Assembly: GCA_001885315.1 (NCBI GenBank)
Contig: MLPZ01000001.1
Location: 310,001-374,000 of the forward strand
From: Treponema sp. CETP13
GTDB taxonomy: Bacteria > Spirochaetota > Spirochaetia > Treponematales > Treponemataceae
Direction: 5' to 3'
Length of the DNA stretch: 64,000 bases
This document shows, one piece after another, positions 27,508 through 36,373 of this stretch. Positions within the stretch are counted from its first letter, which is position 1, and every line of letters starts with the position of its first letter. Made by a program: the position numbers and the translations under genes. The notes beneath the pieces were generated by a model. It worked only from the letters and a program-made list of their open reading frames with translations, had not been told where the DNA came from and did no database searches.

Positions 27508-27849
27508 TTATTCCTCTTCTGTCCATATCGATAAAATATGGGCTATTTTTTGTATAACAGATTCTATTTTATGTTTATTGTGTGCAAGCCAATAAAGCTT
27601 TAATGCATCTAAATCATTACCATTTTTTAAATATCTGTCACCACATCTTATAAGCCCATCAGAATAACCTGTAGTAATAAAAAGCTTTTGGGCTTCAGTA
27701 AACTTTCCCTCATTAAAATATTCATTACCTTTTCGGTTTAGGAGTGCTTTTTGACTTGACGATAAAGAAGTAAGGGGTCTATCAGTTTTTTTTATAAATA
27801 CAGAATCAGAATGTTGCTGTATAAAAGCATTCTTTAATTCATCTGTCAT
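27508..27849 (-). CDS. Small protein of unknown function, paired with the TPR gene
   Basis: This 113-residue cytoplasmic protein is not recognised. It has a polar N-terminus (about 1-30), then helices with a TPR-like unit (LNRKGNEYFNEGKFTEAQKL) and a second hairpin (IRCGDRYLKNGNDLDALKLY), and ends in an acidic tail. It lies directly upstream of the TPR gene and downstream of rsmD. The ATG follows AAGGAT. A helper or adapter of the TPR protein is a guess from position only. Confidence 0.6.
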   Translation of the reverse strand: MTDELKNAFIQQHSDSVFIKKTDRPLTSLSSSQKALLNRKGNEYFNEGKFTEAQKLFITTGYSDGLIRCGDRYLKNGNDLDALKLYWLAHNKHKIESVIQKIAHILSIWTEEE

Positions 27850-27892
27850 ATCAATAATCCTTAATTTAATTATAACTTTTTTCTACAATTAA

Positions 27893-28435
27893 TCAAGCAT
27901 TTTTATAAAAATTAAGTATTGATCTACCATATACCTTTTCGTCAGTTATTATTAAATTTCCAATCTTATTCTTCATTGGCTTTTCGCTTGGATGATGTAT
28001 TAAGACAATACCGTTGGAATTTAGTAAGTTTCGATCACTAATCGTCTTAATTAAATCTTCATGGAACATGTACGGGAAAGGGGGATCACAAAAAATAATA
28101 TCATAATGTTCCTTTGTTCGTTTCAAAAACAATTCAACAGGTTGAAATTTACATGTTATTTTTTTCCCCATAATTTGTTCTGTAATTTTTACGTTATCCA
28201 GAACAGTTTTTATTTTTATTTTATCTTTTTCACATAAGGTTACTTTCTCTGCTCCTCGTGAAACAGCTTCGATAGCTATTGTTCCAGAACCTGAAAAAGT
28301 ATCTAAAAATGATTTTCCGTCAAGATCACCTAAAATAGAGAAAAAAGATTCTCGCATTTTATCCATTGCTGGGCGAATGACGCCATTGGGACATTTTATT
28401 GTTCGCCCTTTTAGTTGTCCGCCGGTAATACGCAT
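27893..28435 (-). CDS. rsmD: 16S rRNA (guanine(966)-N2)-methyltransferase
   Basis: This 180-residue Rossmann methyltransferase modifies G966 in 16S rRNA. The N-terminus MRITGGQLKGRTIKCP is typical; the SAM loop is FLDTFSGSGTIAIEAVSRGA near residue 40, and the catalytic motif is DPPFPY near residue 116. Length fits (about 180-190). Its start overlaps the stop of the upstream FAD gene, whose last codons carry an AAAGGAG Shine-Dalgarno. In many bacteria rsmD sits beside coaD; here coaD is elsewhere. Confidence 0.92.
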   Translation of the reverse strand: MRITGGQLKGRTIKCPNGVIRPAMDKMRESFFSILGDLDGKSFLDTFSGSGTIAIEAVSRGAEKVTLCEKDKIKIKTVLDNVKITEQIMGKKITCKFQPVELFLKRTKEHYDIIFCDPPFPYMFHEDLIKTISDRNLLNSNGIVLIHHPSEKPMKNKIGNLIITDEKVYGRSILNFYKNA

Positions 28436-29724
28436 TATTTAGCTCCTTTTAGATTGATAATTCCTTCTGCTGCTCTCATACCTGAAGCCCAAGCTCCTGT
28501 TATTCCTCGTGAAGTTCCTGCTCCATCACCAATTAAATAAATATCGTCAGTTGCCATAAAGCATTCATTCTTAAATTTTGGTTTGTTTGCGTATAATTTA
28601 ATTTCTGGATAGTACATAATCGTTGATGGATGTAAAATCCCAGGAATGATAGTGTCTAATCGTTTCATTGCTTTCCATATAGATTTTAAGAACTTAGAGG
28701 GCATTGCAAGAGAGATATCTCCTGGGGTTGCGCTTTTTAAAGTTGGCTCAAAATCATACAGATCTTTATTTAGACTTTCTTCTGTAGATCTTTTATTTAA
28801 TCGAAAATCACCAACTCTTTGCATTATAGGATGTCCTCCTCCTGTGAGCATTGCTAGTTGGCCAAGATATTCGGCATAATCTTGTCCAGAGGCTAAAGGT
28901 TCTGTAAACTCGACTGAACGAAGCATGGCAAAGTTTACAAGGCCTGTTGGTTTCATTTTTGTTGAATATGCATGTCCATTAACGCTATAGTAAATATGAC
29001 CATCAGATGTAGTATATTTTTCTTGTACCACATGAGCACTTCCTGAGTTAGTGCAAAAAGTTCTAACCCTTTCGTTAAAAAAGAATTTAGGGTCGTAGTA
29101 GTCAGCGACTATGGGGTAGTGTTCTTGTTTTGTTTCGATGCGAATCCCAACATCAATGCTATTATCAGAAAACGTAATACCTGTTTCTGTCATAAATTTC
29201 CGTAAAAAATCAAATCCATGTCGCCCTGGTGCTATAACAAGAGAATCGTATTCTATATATCTTTTATTGGTTAATGCGATATGTTTTGTTTTATCTGTAC
29301 TAATAAGAGCCTCTTCAAATGAAATAGATACACCCTTGTTTTGTAATCGTTCTATTAGTTCATGAATGAGTTTTACACCACCATCAGTGCCTAAATGGGA
29401 TTGTCGTATCTTTAAAAGGGTAACCCCTATTTTATTAGCTCTATTTTCATAGGTATCAACTTTCATTTTTTCAAGTATTTGTGGTTTTAAAAAATTTTCT
29501 ACTTTTCTTAAATAAAAATCAGCTGTTTCTTTATTCCAATAGTCATAAGGAAATCCAACAGGAAAAGTAAAATTCATTTTACAATCGTTACGTAATCCAC
29601 CAGATGATATTTTAGAACTATCAATCATAAGTAATTTTGTAGAAGGAGATTTTTCTAATAATTCAAAAGCACAACCCAAACCAGCAGGGCCAGTTCCAAC
29701 AATAATACAATCATATTTTTCCAT
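28435..29724 (-). CDS. NAD(P)/FAD-dependent oxidoreductase (COG2509-type)
   Basis: This 429-residue flavoprotein has the N-terminal dinucleotide loop IVGTGPAGLGCAFEL, a middle domain with YDSLVIAPGRHGFDFLRKF, and a C-terminal FAD motif IYLIGDGAGTSRGITGAWASG. This arrangement matches the uncharacterised FAD-dependent dehydrogenase family COG2509. The substrate is unknown. The ATG at 29724 is preferred over a TTG two codons earlier: the promoter -10 box lies 8 nt before it and there is no Shine-Dalgarno. It leads the minus-strand operon that continues into rsmD and probably on to rlmN. Confidence 0.85.
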   Translation of the reverse strand: MEKYDCIIVGTGPAGLGCAFELLEKSPSTKLLMIDSSKISSGGLRNDCKMNFTFPVGFPYDYWNKETADFYLRKVENFLKPQILEKMKVDTYENRANKIGVTLLKIRQSHLGTDGGVKLIHELIERLQNKGVSISFEEALISTDKTKHIALTNKRYIEYDSLVIAPGRHGFDFLRKFMTETGITFSDNSIDVGIRIETKQEHYPIVADYYDPKFFFNERVRTFCTNSGSAHVVQEKYTTSDGHIYYSVNGHAYSTKMKPTGLVNFAMLRSVEFTEPLASGQDYAEYLGQLAMLTGGGHPIMQRVGDFRLNKRSTEESLNKDLYDFEPTLKSATPGDISLAMPSKFLKSIWKAMKRLDTIIPGILHPSTIMYYPEIKLYANKPKFKNECFMATDDIYLIGDGAGTSRGITGAWASGMRAAEGIINLKGAK

Positions 29725-29732
29725 ATTCAAAA

Positions 29733-29761
29733 AGTATATGTAATAATGTTTCTTTTGTCTA
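29733..29761 (-). promoter_or_regulatory. Promoter of the FAD oxidoreductase/rsmD operon, abutting the ATG
   Basis: On the minus strand TAGACA (29761-29756) and TATACT (29738-29733) are 17 bp apart; the -10 box ends 8 nt before the ATG at 29724. A leader of zero to two nucleotides is predicted. Confidence 0.6.
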
Positions 29762-29767
29762 TAATAC

Positions 29768-29796
29768 TTGAATAAAACTCAGTAGTTTGTTATATT
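29768..29796 (+). promoter_or_regulatory. Promoter of the rpsF-ssb-rpsR-rplI-dnaB operon
   Basis: TTGAAT (29768-29773) and TATATT (29791-29796) are 17 bp apart. The predicted leader is about 60 nt and contains a hairpin before the AGGAG of rpsF. It is back to back with the FAD-gene promoter. Confidence 0.65.
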
Positions 29797-29810
29797 ACTA
29801 GAACCCCTTG

Positions 29811-29837
29811 GAACATGAATCATTTTGATTTGTGTTC
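29811..29837 (+). promoter_or_regulatory. Hairpin in the rpsF leader
   Basis: An 11-bp stem with wobble pairs (29811-29821 with 29827-29837) lies between the predicted transcription start and the rpsF Shine-Dalgarno. In other bacteria S6:S18 binds its own leader for feedback control. I could not find the conserved CCG bulge of that element here, so the role is only possible. Confidence 0.4.
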
Positions 29838-29861
29838 ACATTGAGACCATAAGGAGTCCAC

Positions 29862-30143
29862 ATGAGAAAGTATGAATTAATGACTATCTTTCCAATTGAA
29901 GATGATTTATACAACGAAGGCTTAGAAAAAGCTCGAGCTGTATTAAAAGAATTCGGCGCTACAATTGAGAACGAAGAATCTTACGGTGATCGCGAACTTA
30001 CATACGAAATAAAAAATCGTACACACGGTCGTTATTTGCTATTAAACATTCAGGTTAGTCCTGCAAAAATTGTCGAAATTGATCGTCAATTTAAGCTTAA
30101 TACAAATCTTTTAAAATTTATGTTTGTTCGAAAAGAAAACTAA
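29862..30143 (+). CDS. rpsF: 30S ribosomal protein S6
   Basis: This 93-residue protein of the small subunit platform starts MRKYELMTIFPIEDDLY and contains the S6 motifs SYGDRELTYEIKN and HGRYLLLNI. It pairs with S18, encoded two genes downstream. A strong AGGAG precedes the ATG. It is the first gene of the conserved rpsF-ssb-rpsR-rplI-dnaB operon. Confidence 0.97.
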   Translation: MRKYELMTIFPIEDDLYNEGLEKARAVLKEFGATIENEESYGDRELTYEIKNRTHGRYLLLNIQVSPAKIVEIDRQFKLNTNLLKFMFVRKEN

Positions 30144-30195
30144 TTTAAACAGATATAATTATTAACAACGGTTACTTACTTGTAGGGAGAAAAAA

Positions 30196-30735
30196 ATGGC
30201 AGATGTAAATCATGTAATTTTGATTGGAAGATTAACTCGAGATGCTGAATTAAAATATACTAGTGGCGGATTTCCTGTATCTAATTTTTCAATTGCCATT
30301 AACCGACGGCGTAAGAATGGCGATCAGTGGCTTGATGAAGTGCATTATTTTGATATAACACTTTTTGGAAAAGCTGGAGAGAGCCTAAAACCATACCTTT
30401 TAAAAGGTAAGCAAATTGCTGTAGATGGTGAACTACGGCAGGATAGATGGGAAAAAGATGGACAAAGTCGTAGCAAAGTATATATTGCTGCAAACAATGT
30501 TCAATTACTTGGTGGTAATAATGGGCAAAGCGGTAATGCTGGTGGATATAATTCAGAAGCAAATTCCGGGGGTTACAGTCAAAATAATAACGCACCAAAT
30601 AATTCCTATCAACAACATTCTGAGCAGAATAATTTTAAAGGTCAGCAGTCTTATGCTCCTCAAAAAAATAATTATAATGCTGAGGCTCAATACGGTGGTA
30701 ATGATGCTACCTTCACCGAAGATATTCCATTCTAG
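30196..30735 (+). CDS. ssb: Single-stranded DNA-binding protein
   Basis: This 179-residue protein binds single-stranded DNA during replication and repair. The OB-fold occupies about 1-110 (VNHVILIGRLTRDAELKYT, AGESLKPYLLKGKQIAVDGE). A Gln/Asn/Gly/Tyr-rich flexible linker (about 112-170) leads to the acidic tip FTEDIPF, which recruits partner proteins. All typical features are present. It sits in its usual place between rpsF and rpsR. Confidence 0.97.
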   Translation: MADVNHVILIGRLTRDAELKYTSGGFPVSNFSIAINRRRKNGDQWLDEVHYFDITLFGKAGESLKPYLLKGKQIAVDGELRQDRWEKDGQSRSKVYIAANNVQLLGGNNGQSGNAGGYNSEANSGGYSQNNNAPNNSYQQHSEQNNFKGQQSYAPQKNNYNAEAQYGGNDATFTEDIPF

Positions 30736-30772
30736 CAATTAGCTGGAAGCATTCTATTAATAGGAGAACGCT

Positions 30773-31090
30773 ATGTCAGAAGAAACAGTAAATAAAACAG
30801 AAGTAAAAGAAACTTCTTCTAATGATCGACCAAGTAATGATCGAGTTCCAGAAGAACGACAACGCCGTCCACGTGGAAAATCATTCTTTCGCAAAAAGGT
30901 TTGTCGCTTTTGTTCAAATAAAGCAACAATTGATTATAAGGATCCAGAAACTTTACGTCGTTTTACTACAGATCGAGGTAAGATTCTTCCTCGTCGTATT
31001 ACTGGTACATGTGCAAAACATCAACGCAAATTGGCACTTGAAATTAAAAGATCTCGTGCAATTGCATTAATGCCATTTGTAAAAGACTAA
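30773..31090 (+). CDS. rpsR: 30S ribosomal protein S18
   Basis: At 105 residues this is longer than E. coli S18 (75) because of an N-terminal polar extension (about 1-38) before the conserved core. The core has a possible zinc site (CRFC near residue 44 and CAKHQ near residue 84) and ends [11 protein letters not shown]. It forms the S6:S18 pair on the platform. GGAGAACGCT precedes the ATG. Confidence 0.95.
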   Translation: MSEETVNKTEVKETSSNDRPSNDRVPEERQRRPRGKSFFRKKVCRFCSNKATIDYKDPETLRRFTTDRGKILPRRITGTCAKHQRKLALEIKRSRAIALMPFVKD

Positions 31091-31095
31091 TCTTA

Positions 31096-31190
31096 TAATA
31101 ACACTTTATATAGTGTTATTAAATATTCTCAGTACGATCCAACTCCTGGTGACGGCTGAAAAAAAATTAAAAAGAGAAATAGTATTTCTC
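31096..31190 (+). promoter_or_regulatory. Leader with two perfect hairpins between rpsR and rplI
   Basis: The 121-nt gap holds a 9-bp perfect hairpin (31096-31104 with 31111-31119, loop 6) and a 7-bp one (31174-31180 with 31184-31190, loop 3) that ends 10 nt before the rplI Shine-Dalgarno. Neither has a T-run, so they are more likely translation or RNA-stability elements than terminators. Confidence 0.5.
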
Positions 31191-31211
31191 ATAATTCAAG
31201 AGGAGCTTGAA

Positions 31212-31760
31212 ATGAAAGTAATTCTTAATGAAGATGTAGAACATCTTGGTGAAATAGGCGACGTAAAAAATGTAGCAAGTGGTTATGCACGCAACTTCCT
31301 TTTTCCACGACAATTAGCATTCCCTTATAATGAAATAACTGTAGCTTATTTTGAAGGCAAAAAAGAAGAAATAGAGGCTAAAAAAGCTGAAAAAAGAGCC
31401 GCTTCTGCTAGCCTAAAAGAACGATTAGAAGCGAATCCATTCGAAATAGCAATGCCTGCAGGTCCTACTGGAAAATTATATGGTGCTGTTACAAATAATA
31501 CAATTGCTACTGTTCTTAAAAAAGCTGATTTTGATATTGAACGCAAAAAAATTAGTATTCCTGGTTTAACAATAAAACATACAGGAAAATATACTGTTAC
31601 AGTACATTTGTATGAAGATCAGAATGCAGAACTTACAGTAATGGTTGTTTCTGAAGATGGTAAAGCTGAAGCCGCAAAAGTTGTTGCTGATGAAGAAAAG
31701 AAAACAACTACTGAAAATACAGATTCAGAAGAAAATTTAGACACTGAAGAAAAGGCATAA
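31212..31760 (+). CDS. rplI: 50S ribosomal protein L9
   Basis: The 182-residue protein has the L9 N-terminal domain (MKVILNEDVEHLGEIGD, then GYARNFLFPRQLA), a central helix and a C-terminal rRNA-binding domain, followed by an extra acidic tail (about 150-182) rich in Glu and Thr not found in E. coli L9. The ATG at 31212 is chosen because AGGAG lies 6 nt upstream and it is the standard L9 N-terminus; the frame is open further upstream but that part is the hairpin leader. Confidence 0.95.
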   Translation: MKVILNEDVEHLGEIGDVKNVASGYARNFLFPRQLAFPYNEITVAYFEGKKEEIEAKKAEKRAASASLKERLEANPFEIAMPAGPTGKLYGAVTNNTIATVLKKADFDIERKKISIPGLTIKHTGKYTVTVHLYEDQNAELTVMVVSEDGKAEAAKVVADEEKKTTTENTDSEENLDTEEKA

Positions 31761-31762
31761 TA

Positions 31763-33100
31763 ATGTCACTCAAGGATATAGTTCCACCGAATGATTTAGA
31801 AGCTGAAAAGGCTGCCCTCGGTGCACTTCTCCTTGATTGGGAAGCAGTAGGGGTAGTTCTTCCCTATCTGCGACCTGATCGTTTTTATTCATTACAAAAT
31901 CAAAAAATATTTTCCGCGATGTTATCTCTTTATCAAAAAGGAGAGGTTCGTGGTGACATTTTAACTATAATTGAAGAGCTTAAATCTACTGGCGACTTAG
32001 AAAAAGCAGGGGGTCCTGCATATATAACTGCGCTTACAGACGAAGTTCCAACAAGCGCTAATATTGAATATTACGCAAAAGTTGTATATGACAATTATAT
32101 TCGGCGTTCGCTGATAAAAACGTCTTCTGTTATTATCGCCAATTCTCATGATAAGACTGTTGAAAGTCGTTCTGTTCTTGAAGATGCTCAAAAGCAAATA
32201 TTTGAATTATCTGATAATAATACAACACAAAGTTATAAAACAGCTCCAGAATTAGTTACAAAATCTATTGAAATGATAGAACAACTGTATAGCGATAAAA
32301 GTGCTTTTACTGGTGTTCCAACAGGATTAAATAAATTAGATGCGATGACAAGTGGATTTCATGCTTCTGAGTTTATTGTTATTGGTGCGCGTCCTTCAAT
32401 GGGTAAAACAGCTCTTGCGCTTTCTATGATAGCTAATATAGCTATTGAACAAAAAACATCATGTGCCTTTTTTTCTTTAGAAATGGCAGATGTTCAAATT
32501 ATGCAACGTTTGTTGTCTATAGAGTCGAATATTCCCTCTGACCTTTTAAGAACTGGACATCTTACAATGCAACATATGCAACAAATCCAAAATGCAGCTG
32601 GACGTATATATGATTCTCCTCTTTATGTGGTTGATACACCCAATATGAAATTGTTAGATTTGCGTTCTTTATGTAGGAGACTTAGAGCTGAAAAAAAGAT
32701 TGAAATTGTATTTATTGATTATATAACGCTTATACAGAGTGAAAATACAATGATACCACGACATGAACAAATTGCAGAAATTTCACGGTCTTTAAAGAGT
32801 CTAGCACGTGAATTAGAAATACCTGTTGTAGCTCTTTCTCAGGTTCGTCGTGATTCTGAAGGTAAAGAGCCTACTCTTGCTGATTTACGAGAATCGGGTT
32901 CAATTGAACAGGACGCAGATGTTGTTATGTTTATTCATCGCGAACGTCAGAACACTGATAATTCAGAAAATGGTTCTCAATTTGCTATACCTACTAAATT
33001 GCTTCTTTCGAAACAACGCAATGGCCCAACAGGGGCTATAGATATTGTATTTTTACCTACATATACAAAATTTGCTAATCTTGATAATTCAAATAGTTAA
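31763..33100 (+). CDS. dnaB: Replicative DNA helicase
   Basis: This 445-residue hexameric helicase unwinds DNA at the replication fork. The N-terminal domain (PPNDLEAEKAALGALLLD) binds primase; the RecA-like C-terminal domain has Walker A GARPSMGKTAL near residue 213 and Walker B region EIVFIDYITLI, plus DLRESGSIEQDADVVMFIHR. It starts 2 nt after the rplI stop. No intein is present. It is the last gene of the S6-L9 operon, converging on the propeller gene with 15 nt between. Confidence 0.96.
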   Translation: MSLKDIVPPNDLEAEKAALGALLLDWEAVGVVLPYLRPDRFYSLQNQKIFSAMLSLYQKGEVRGDILTIIEELKSTGDLEKAGGPAYITALTDEVPTSANIEYYAKVVYDNYIRRSLIKTSSVIIANSHDKTVESRSVLEDAQKQIFELSDNNTTQSYKTAPELVTKSIEMIEQLYSDKSAFTGVPTGLNKLDAMTSGFHASEFIVIGARPSMGKTALALSMIANIAIEQKTSCAFFSLEMADVQIMQRLLSIESNIPSDLLRTGHLTMQHMQQIQNAAGRIYDSPLYVVDTPNMKLLDLRSLCRRLRAEKKIEIVFIDYITLIQSENTMIPRHEQIAEISRSLKSLARELEIPVVALSQVRRDSEGKEPTLADLRESGSIEQDADVVMFIHRERQNTDNSENGSQFAIPTKLLLSKQRNGPTGAIDIVFLPTYTKFANLDNSNS

Positions 33101-33115
33101 TTTAAATTATCACGA

Positions 33116-35008
33116 TTAATATTCTAGCCAATCACCTTCATTTGTCACATACCAATTTTTTAGTAATTTTTTTGAGCCAGAGTCATACCAACTTATGCTT
33201 CCGTCTTTATTAAGAACTAAGAGATTTTGATTATTACCACACACTTTAGTTGGTAATGACGCAAAACGAGGTAGAGTAGTTTGTTTTTTTGTTCCTAAAT
33301 TAAATGAATAAATTTTATTTTTGCCAATGTTTGTATAAACAGTATTATTTAATACATAACTAAATGCACTCGTATCTTCATCAGACAATTGTAGTCGTGG
33401 CTTAAAATTATCAGTATTTGGATAATATTCAAAAATTTCAGTTTGTGTTTTACTCTTTGTTGTGTTTACACTAACACCATAAAAAGGACCATTTGCTTTT
33501 TGATTTTCAGATAAAGAAAATACAACATCTGTTGTTACTTGCAAAGGTACTGTTTCTTTCGTTTGCGCATCAACATGGATTAATGAAGATTTAGGGTTAC
33601 TTGTTGCAGTTTTTGCAACATATAAATCTTTTTCTGTGTATAATAAAGCATCTTGTATACCTGTCCCTGTGAAAACTGTATTAATGGCTCCAGTATCCAA
33701 GTTGTATGTTTTTACCGTTGTACTGCTTTCAACATATACTAAAGTGTTTTTAAACTTTCTTAGAATCATAATTGGTCGATCTGGAGTGAAAAGTGTACTC
33801 TTAGTTTTATCGATTAAAGAGCATTTAACAATACTATCAGTAGTTCCTGCTGTCCATAGTAAAATGGAGTCATCACAAGGTGTTATATTTTTTTTACCTG
33901 TATTATCAACTACAGAATAAATTGTATTGTCGGAATAAGAAGATTTAAATACTGAATTTGCTGTTAAAAAATAAAATTGATTATCAATAACCGTAATATC
34001 AAAAATTTTCCCATATAATTCTTCTGTAAAAGGAACAATTTCATTTGTTTCTGTGCTTGCTTGAGTTGTAAAAGAATATAAAGTACCGTTTTTACATCCT
34101 GCATAGAAATTATTTTGGTATTTAACTAAAGAAGTAATTTTTGTGTTTGTATCAATTTTAAATTTTTTTACTAATAATGGCGTTTCTATAACACTCTCGT
34201 TATCTGTTTCTATAAGTTTGAGTTCAATGTTGCGCCCATCTTGTTCAATAAAATATAAATTACTATCGGTTCTGTTTGCACAAATAATGGGATTGGACGC
34301 TGCTATCTTTCCTGTCGTTTTGCCGGTTGTAGCTTGAGTAATAAAAATAGTATTGTTTTTTACGCCTGCAAAAAAATAATCATTACTGTAGGTAAGTGGT
34401 TGTTCCAGATTTGATTCTACAGCAAAAGATTTTTTTCTACTCCCATTTTTAAGATTGGTATAGATTAGATATCCAAGAGGGGAATACATAAGACTGCTGT
34501 TTTCTGTATTACTTGAAAGACTCATGGTTATTATTCCTGCGCTGTCATCTATTTTATTAACAACGGTTCCGTTCGATGCGACTAAAAAGAGAATACCTTC
34601 AACAGAAGTTGTTCCTATCATTAAATAGGTACCTTTTTTTGAATAATTAAGGGAGGTTACATTTGCTGTAATACGTTTTGCAAACTTACGAGTCTGTGTT
34701 CTCCAATTCCAGACTGAAATACGATTAAGGGAATATCCATCAGTTTCATAAACGGCAATATCAGTTCCATTTGGACTAACTGATAAAAGTTTTATTTGAT
34801 AATCAGAAATTTGATAATGATCACCATTCCCTGAGCTTTGCCAATTGGTAATATATCCATCATCACCAGCAGAAAATAATGTGTTATTTGATGCTATACA
34901 TAAAGAAGTTACAGATCCCTCATGAGGCTGTTTTGACGTATGAACATCAGAAAAAGAAACTGTTATTGCTAAAAATAAAAAAGTAAAACTAAAGATAATT
35001 TTTCTCAT
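33116..35008 (-). CDS. Exported beta-propeller (WD40-like) protein
   Basis: This 630-residue protein has a signal peptide (MRKIIFSFTFLFLAITVSFS) and is then built of repeated four-strand units with WD40 character, for example HEGSVTSLCIASNNTLFSAG and DGYITNWQSS at the first blade. It should fold into one or two propellers in the periplasm or at the surface. Binding partner unknown. The second ATG (35008) is taken as start because GGAG ends 6 nt before it; the first ATG overlaps that site. It is the downstream neighbour of rseP. Confidence 0.75.
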   Translation of the reverse strand: MRKIIFSFTFLFLAITVSFSDVHTSKQPHEGSVTSLCIASNNTLFSAGDDGYITNWQSSGNGDHYQISDYQIKLLSVSPNGTDIAVYETDGYSLNRISVWNWRTQTRKFAKRITANVTSLNYSKKGTYLMIGTTSVEGILFLVASNGTVVNKIDDSAGIITMSLSSNTENSSLMYSPLGYLIYTNLKNGSRKKSFAVESNLEQPLTYSNDYFFAGVKNNTIFITQATTGKTTGKIAASNPIICANRTDSNLYFIEQDGRNIELKLIETDNESVIETPLLVKKFKIDTNTKITSLVKYQNNFYAGCKNGTLYSFTTQASTETNEIVPFTEELYGKIFDITVIDNQFYFLTANSVFKSSYSDNTIYSVVDNTGKKNITPCDDSILLWTAGTTDSIVKCSLIDKTKSTLFTPDRPIMILRKFKNTLVYVESSTTVKTYNLDTGAINTVFTGTGIQDALLYTEKDLYVAKTATSNPKSSLIHVDAQTKETVPLQVTTDVVFSLSENQKANGPFYGVSVNTTKSKTQTEIFEYYPNTDNFKPRLQLSDEDTSAFSYVLNNTVYTNIGKNKIYSFNLGTKKQTTLPRFASLPTKVCGNNQNLLVLNKDGSISWYDSGSKKLLKNWYVTNEGDWLEY

Positions 35009-35024
35009 AGGTAACTCCATTTAA

Positions 35025-36359
35025 TTAATTCCCCATAATAAGGTATCGGATGTCCCCAAATAATGCAAATATAAAAATAAAAGCAATAAAGGCTATTCCA
35101 ATAAATTGAAATTTGTATACTGTTTTTGGATGGATTTGTTTTCCATGAATCCATTCAATGATGGCAAATAAAATTAATCCACCATCGAGAATAGGTATAG
35201 GTAGAAGGTTCATTAAAAACAAAGAGATACTAATGATAGCTAGAAAATTACAAACAGTGATTATTCCTGTAGAAAATCCAGCTGTGAATCCTTCTTGTGT
35301 ACTTTCTCCTAACATTACAGTAATCCTTATTGGTCCAGAGACAGCTTTTGTAATATCTACACCCTTAAATAAAAGCCCTAAGCTTTTTATAGTTATGGTA
35401 AACATATCGAAGGTATCGATGATTCCATGTTCTATAGCTTGTACAATATTATAATTTGGGGTATGTATTTTTTCAATTTTAAAAATAATACCAGCTTTAC
35501 CATCATTAAGTGTTAAAGGTGAAGACATTGTAATGCCATCACGTATCCAAGTAATATTTATAGTTGATTTGTTTTTTATAGCGTTACGAACATCAATTGT
35601 ATTATGTATCGATAGATTATCTATTTTGGTAATTATATCTCCATTTTTAAGGCCAATAGAGGCTGCTCCTGAGTTTTCTGTGGTAGATGAAATAACTGGG
35701 TCAATCCAGTTTGTTATACCGATTTTACCTGCTCCTGTTTCTGTATCGAGTAAAGGGGTAATAGCTATGGTCTTTTTAACTAAGTTTCGTTCTATTTCTA
35801 ATAATAGAGGTTGTTTTGCATTTAATGAAATTTCTTGTGCAATAGAAGAGAAATAAGGAGTGCTTTTCCCATTTACAGAGATAATTTTATCCCCTGTTTG
35901 CAAACCAGCTTTTCGAGCAGGACTTTCACTGTTTGAATTGACCTCATCTGAAAGAATTATTTTATTAGAAGTCGTGTAATAGGAGTAACCAATACCAGCT
36001 ACAATAGAAAGAGCTATTATAGCAAAAAGGAAATTAAAAAAAGGACCACTAAAAGCAATAATGGCTCTTTTAGTTGGATGAACTCCATAAAAACTATTTT
36101 TTTCTTTTGGTATCGAATCAAGATTGTTGTCAATTGCTTCTTGAAAAGCATGTTCCCCTTTCATTCCACAATAGCCACCTAGAGGTAAAAGTGAAAGACG
36201 ATATTCTGTGTTTGTAATTTTTTTGCGTAGTAAAACTGGTCCCATACCAATAGAAAAGGTTTCAACTTCAACACCACATAAGCGTGCTGCTACAAAATGA
36301 CCAAGTTCGTGTATAAATACTATTAATCCGAGCCCAATTAGTCCGTAAACTATTGACAA
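35025..36359 (-). CDS. rseP: Site-2 intramembrane zinc metalloprotease
   Basis: The 444-residue inner membrane protease cleaves transmembrane helices, in many bacteria of anti-sigma factors. The zinc motif is FIHELGHFVAARL (HExxH) near residue 18; the C-terminal part has PIPILDGG near residue 390, the second catalytic motif. Two PDZ-like domains lie between (about 125-310), e.g. ARKAGLQTGDKIISVNGKS. The start is TTG, supported by GGAGG 7 nt upstream and by the membrane helix beginning immediately. It follows dxr in a lipid-envelope operon, as in other bacteria. Confidence 0.92.
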   Translation of the reverse strand: MSIVYGLIGLGLIVFIHELGHFVAARLCGVEVETFSIGMGPVLLRKKITNTEYRLSLLPLGGYCGMKGEHAFQEAIDNNLDSIPKEKNSFYGVHPTKRAIIAFSGPFFNFLFAIIALSIVAGIGYSYYTTSNKIILSDEVNSNSESPARKAGLQTGDKIISVNGKSTPYFSSIAQEISLNAKQPLLLEIERNLVKKTIAITPLLDTETGAGKIGITNWIDPVISSTTENSGAASIGLKNGDIITKIDNLSIHNTIDVRNAIKNKSTINITWIRDGITMSSPLTLNDGKAGIIFKIEKIHTPNYNIVQAIEHGIIDTFDMFTITIKSLGLLFKGVDITKAVSGPIRITVMLGESTQEGFTAGFSTGIITVCNFLAIISISLFLMNLLPIPILDGGLILFAIIEWIHGKQIHPKTVYKFQFIGIAFIAFIFIFALFGDIRYLIMGN

Positions 36360-36373
36360 TACAATACCTCCAA

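Noticed and set aside
30299-30598. Minus-strand frame opposite ssb
   Set aside because: Shadow of a strongly conserved gene; His/Tyr-rich composition comes from the antisense of the Gln/Asn linker.
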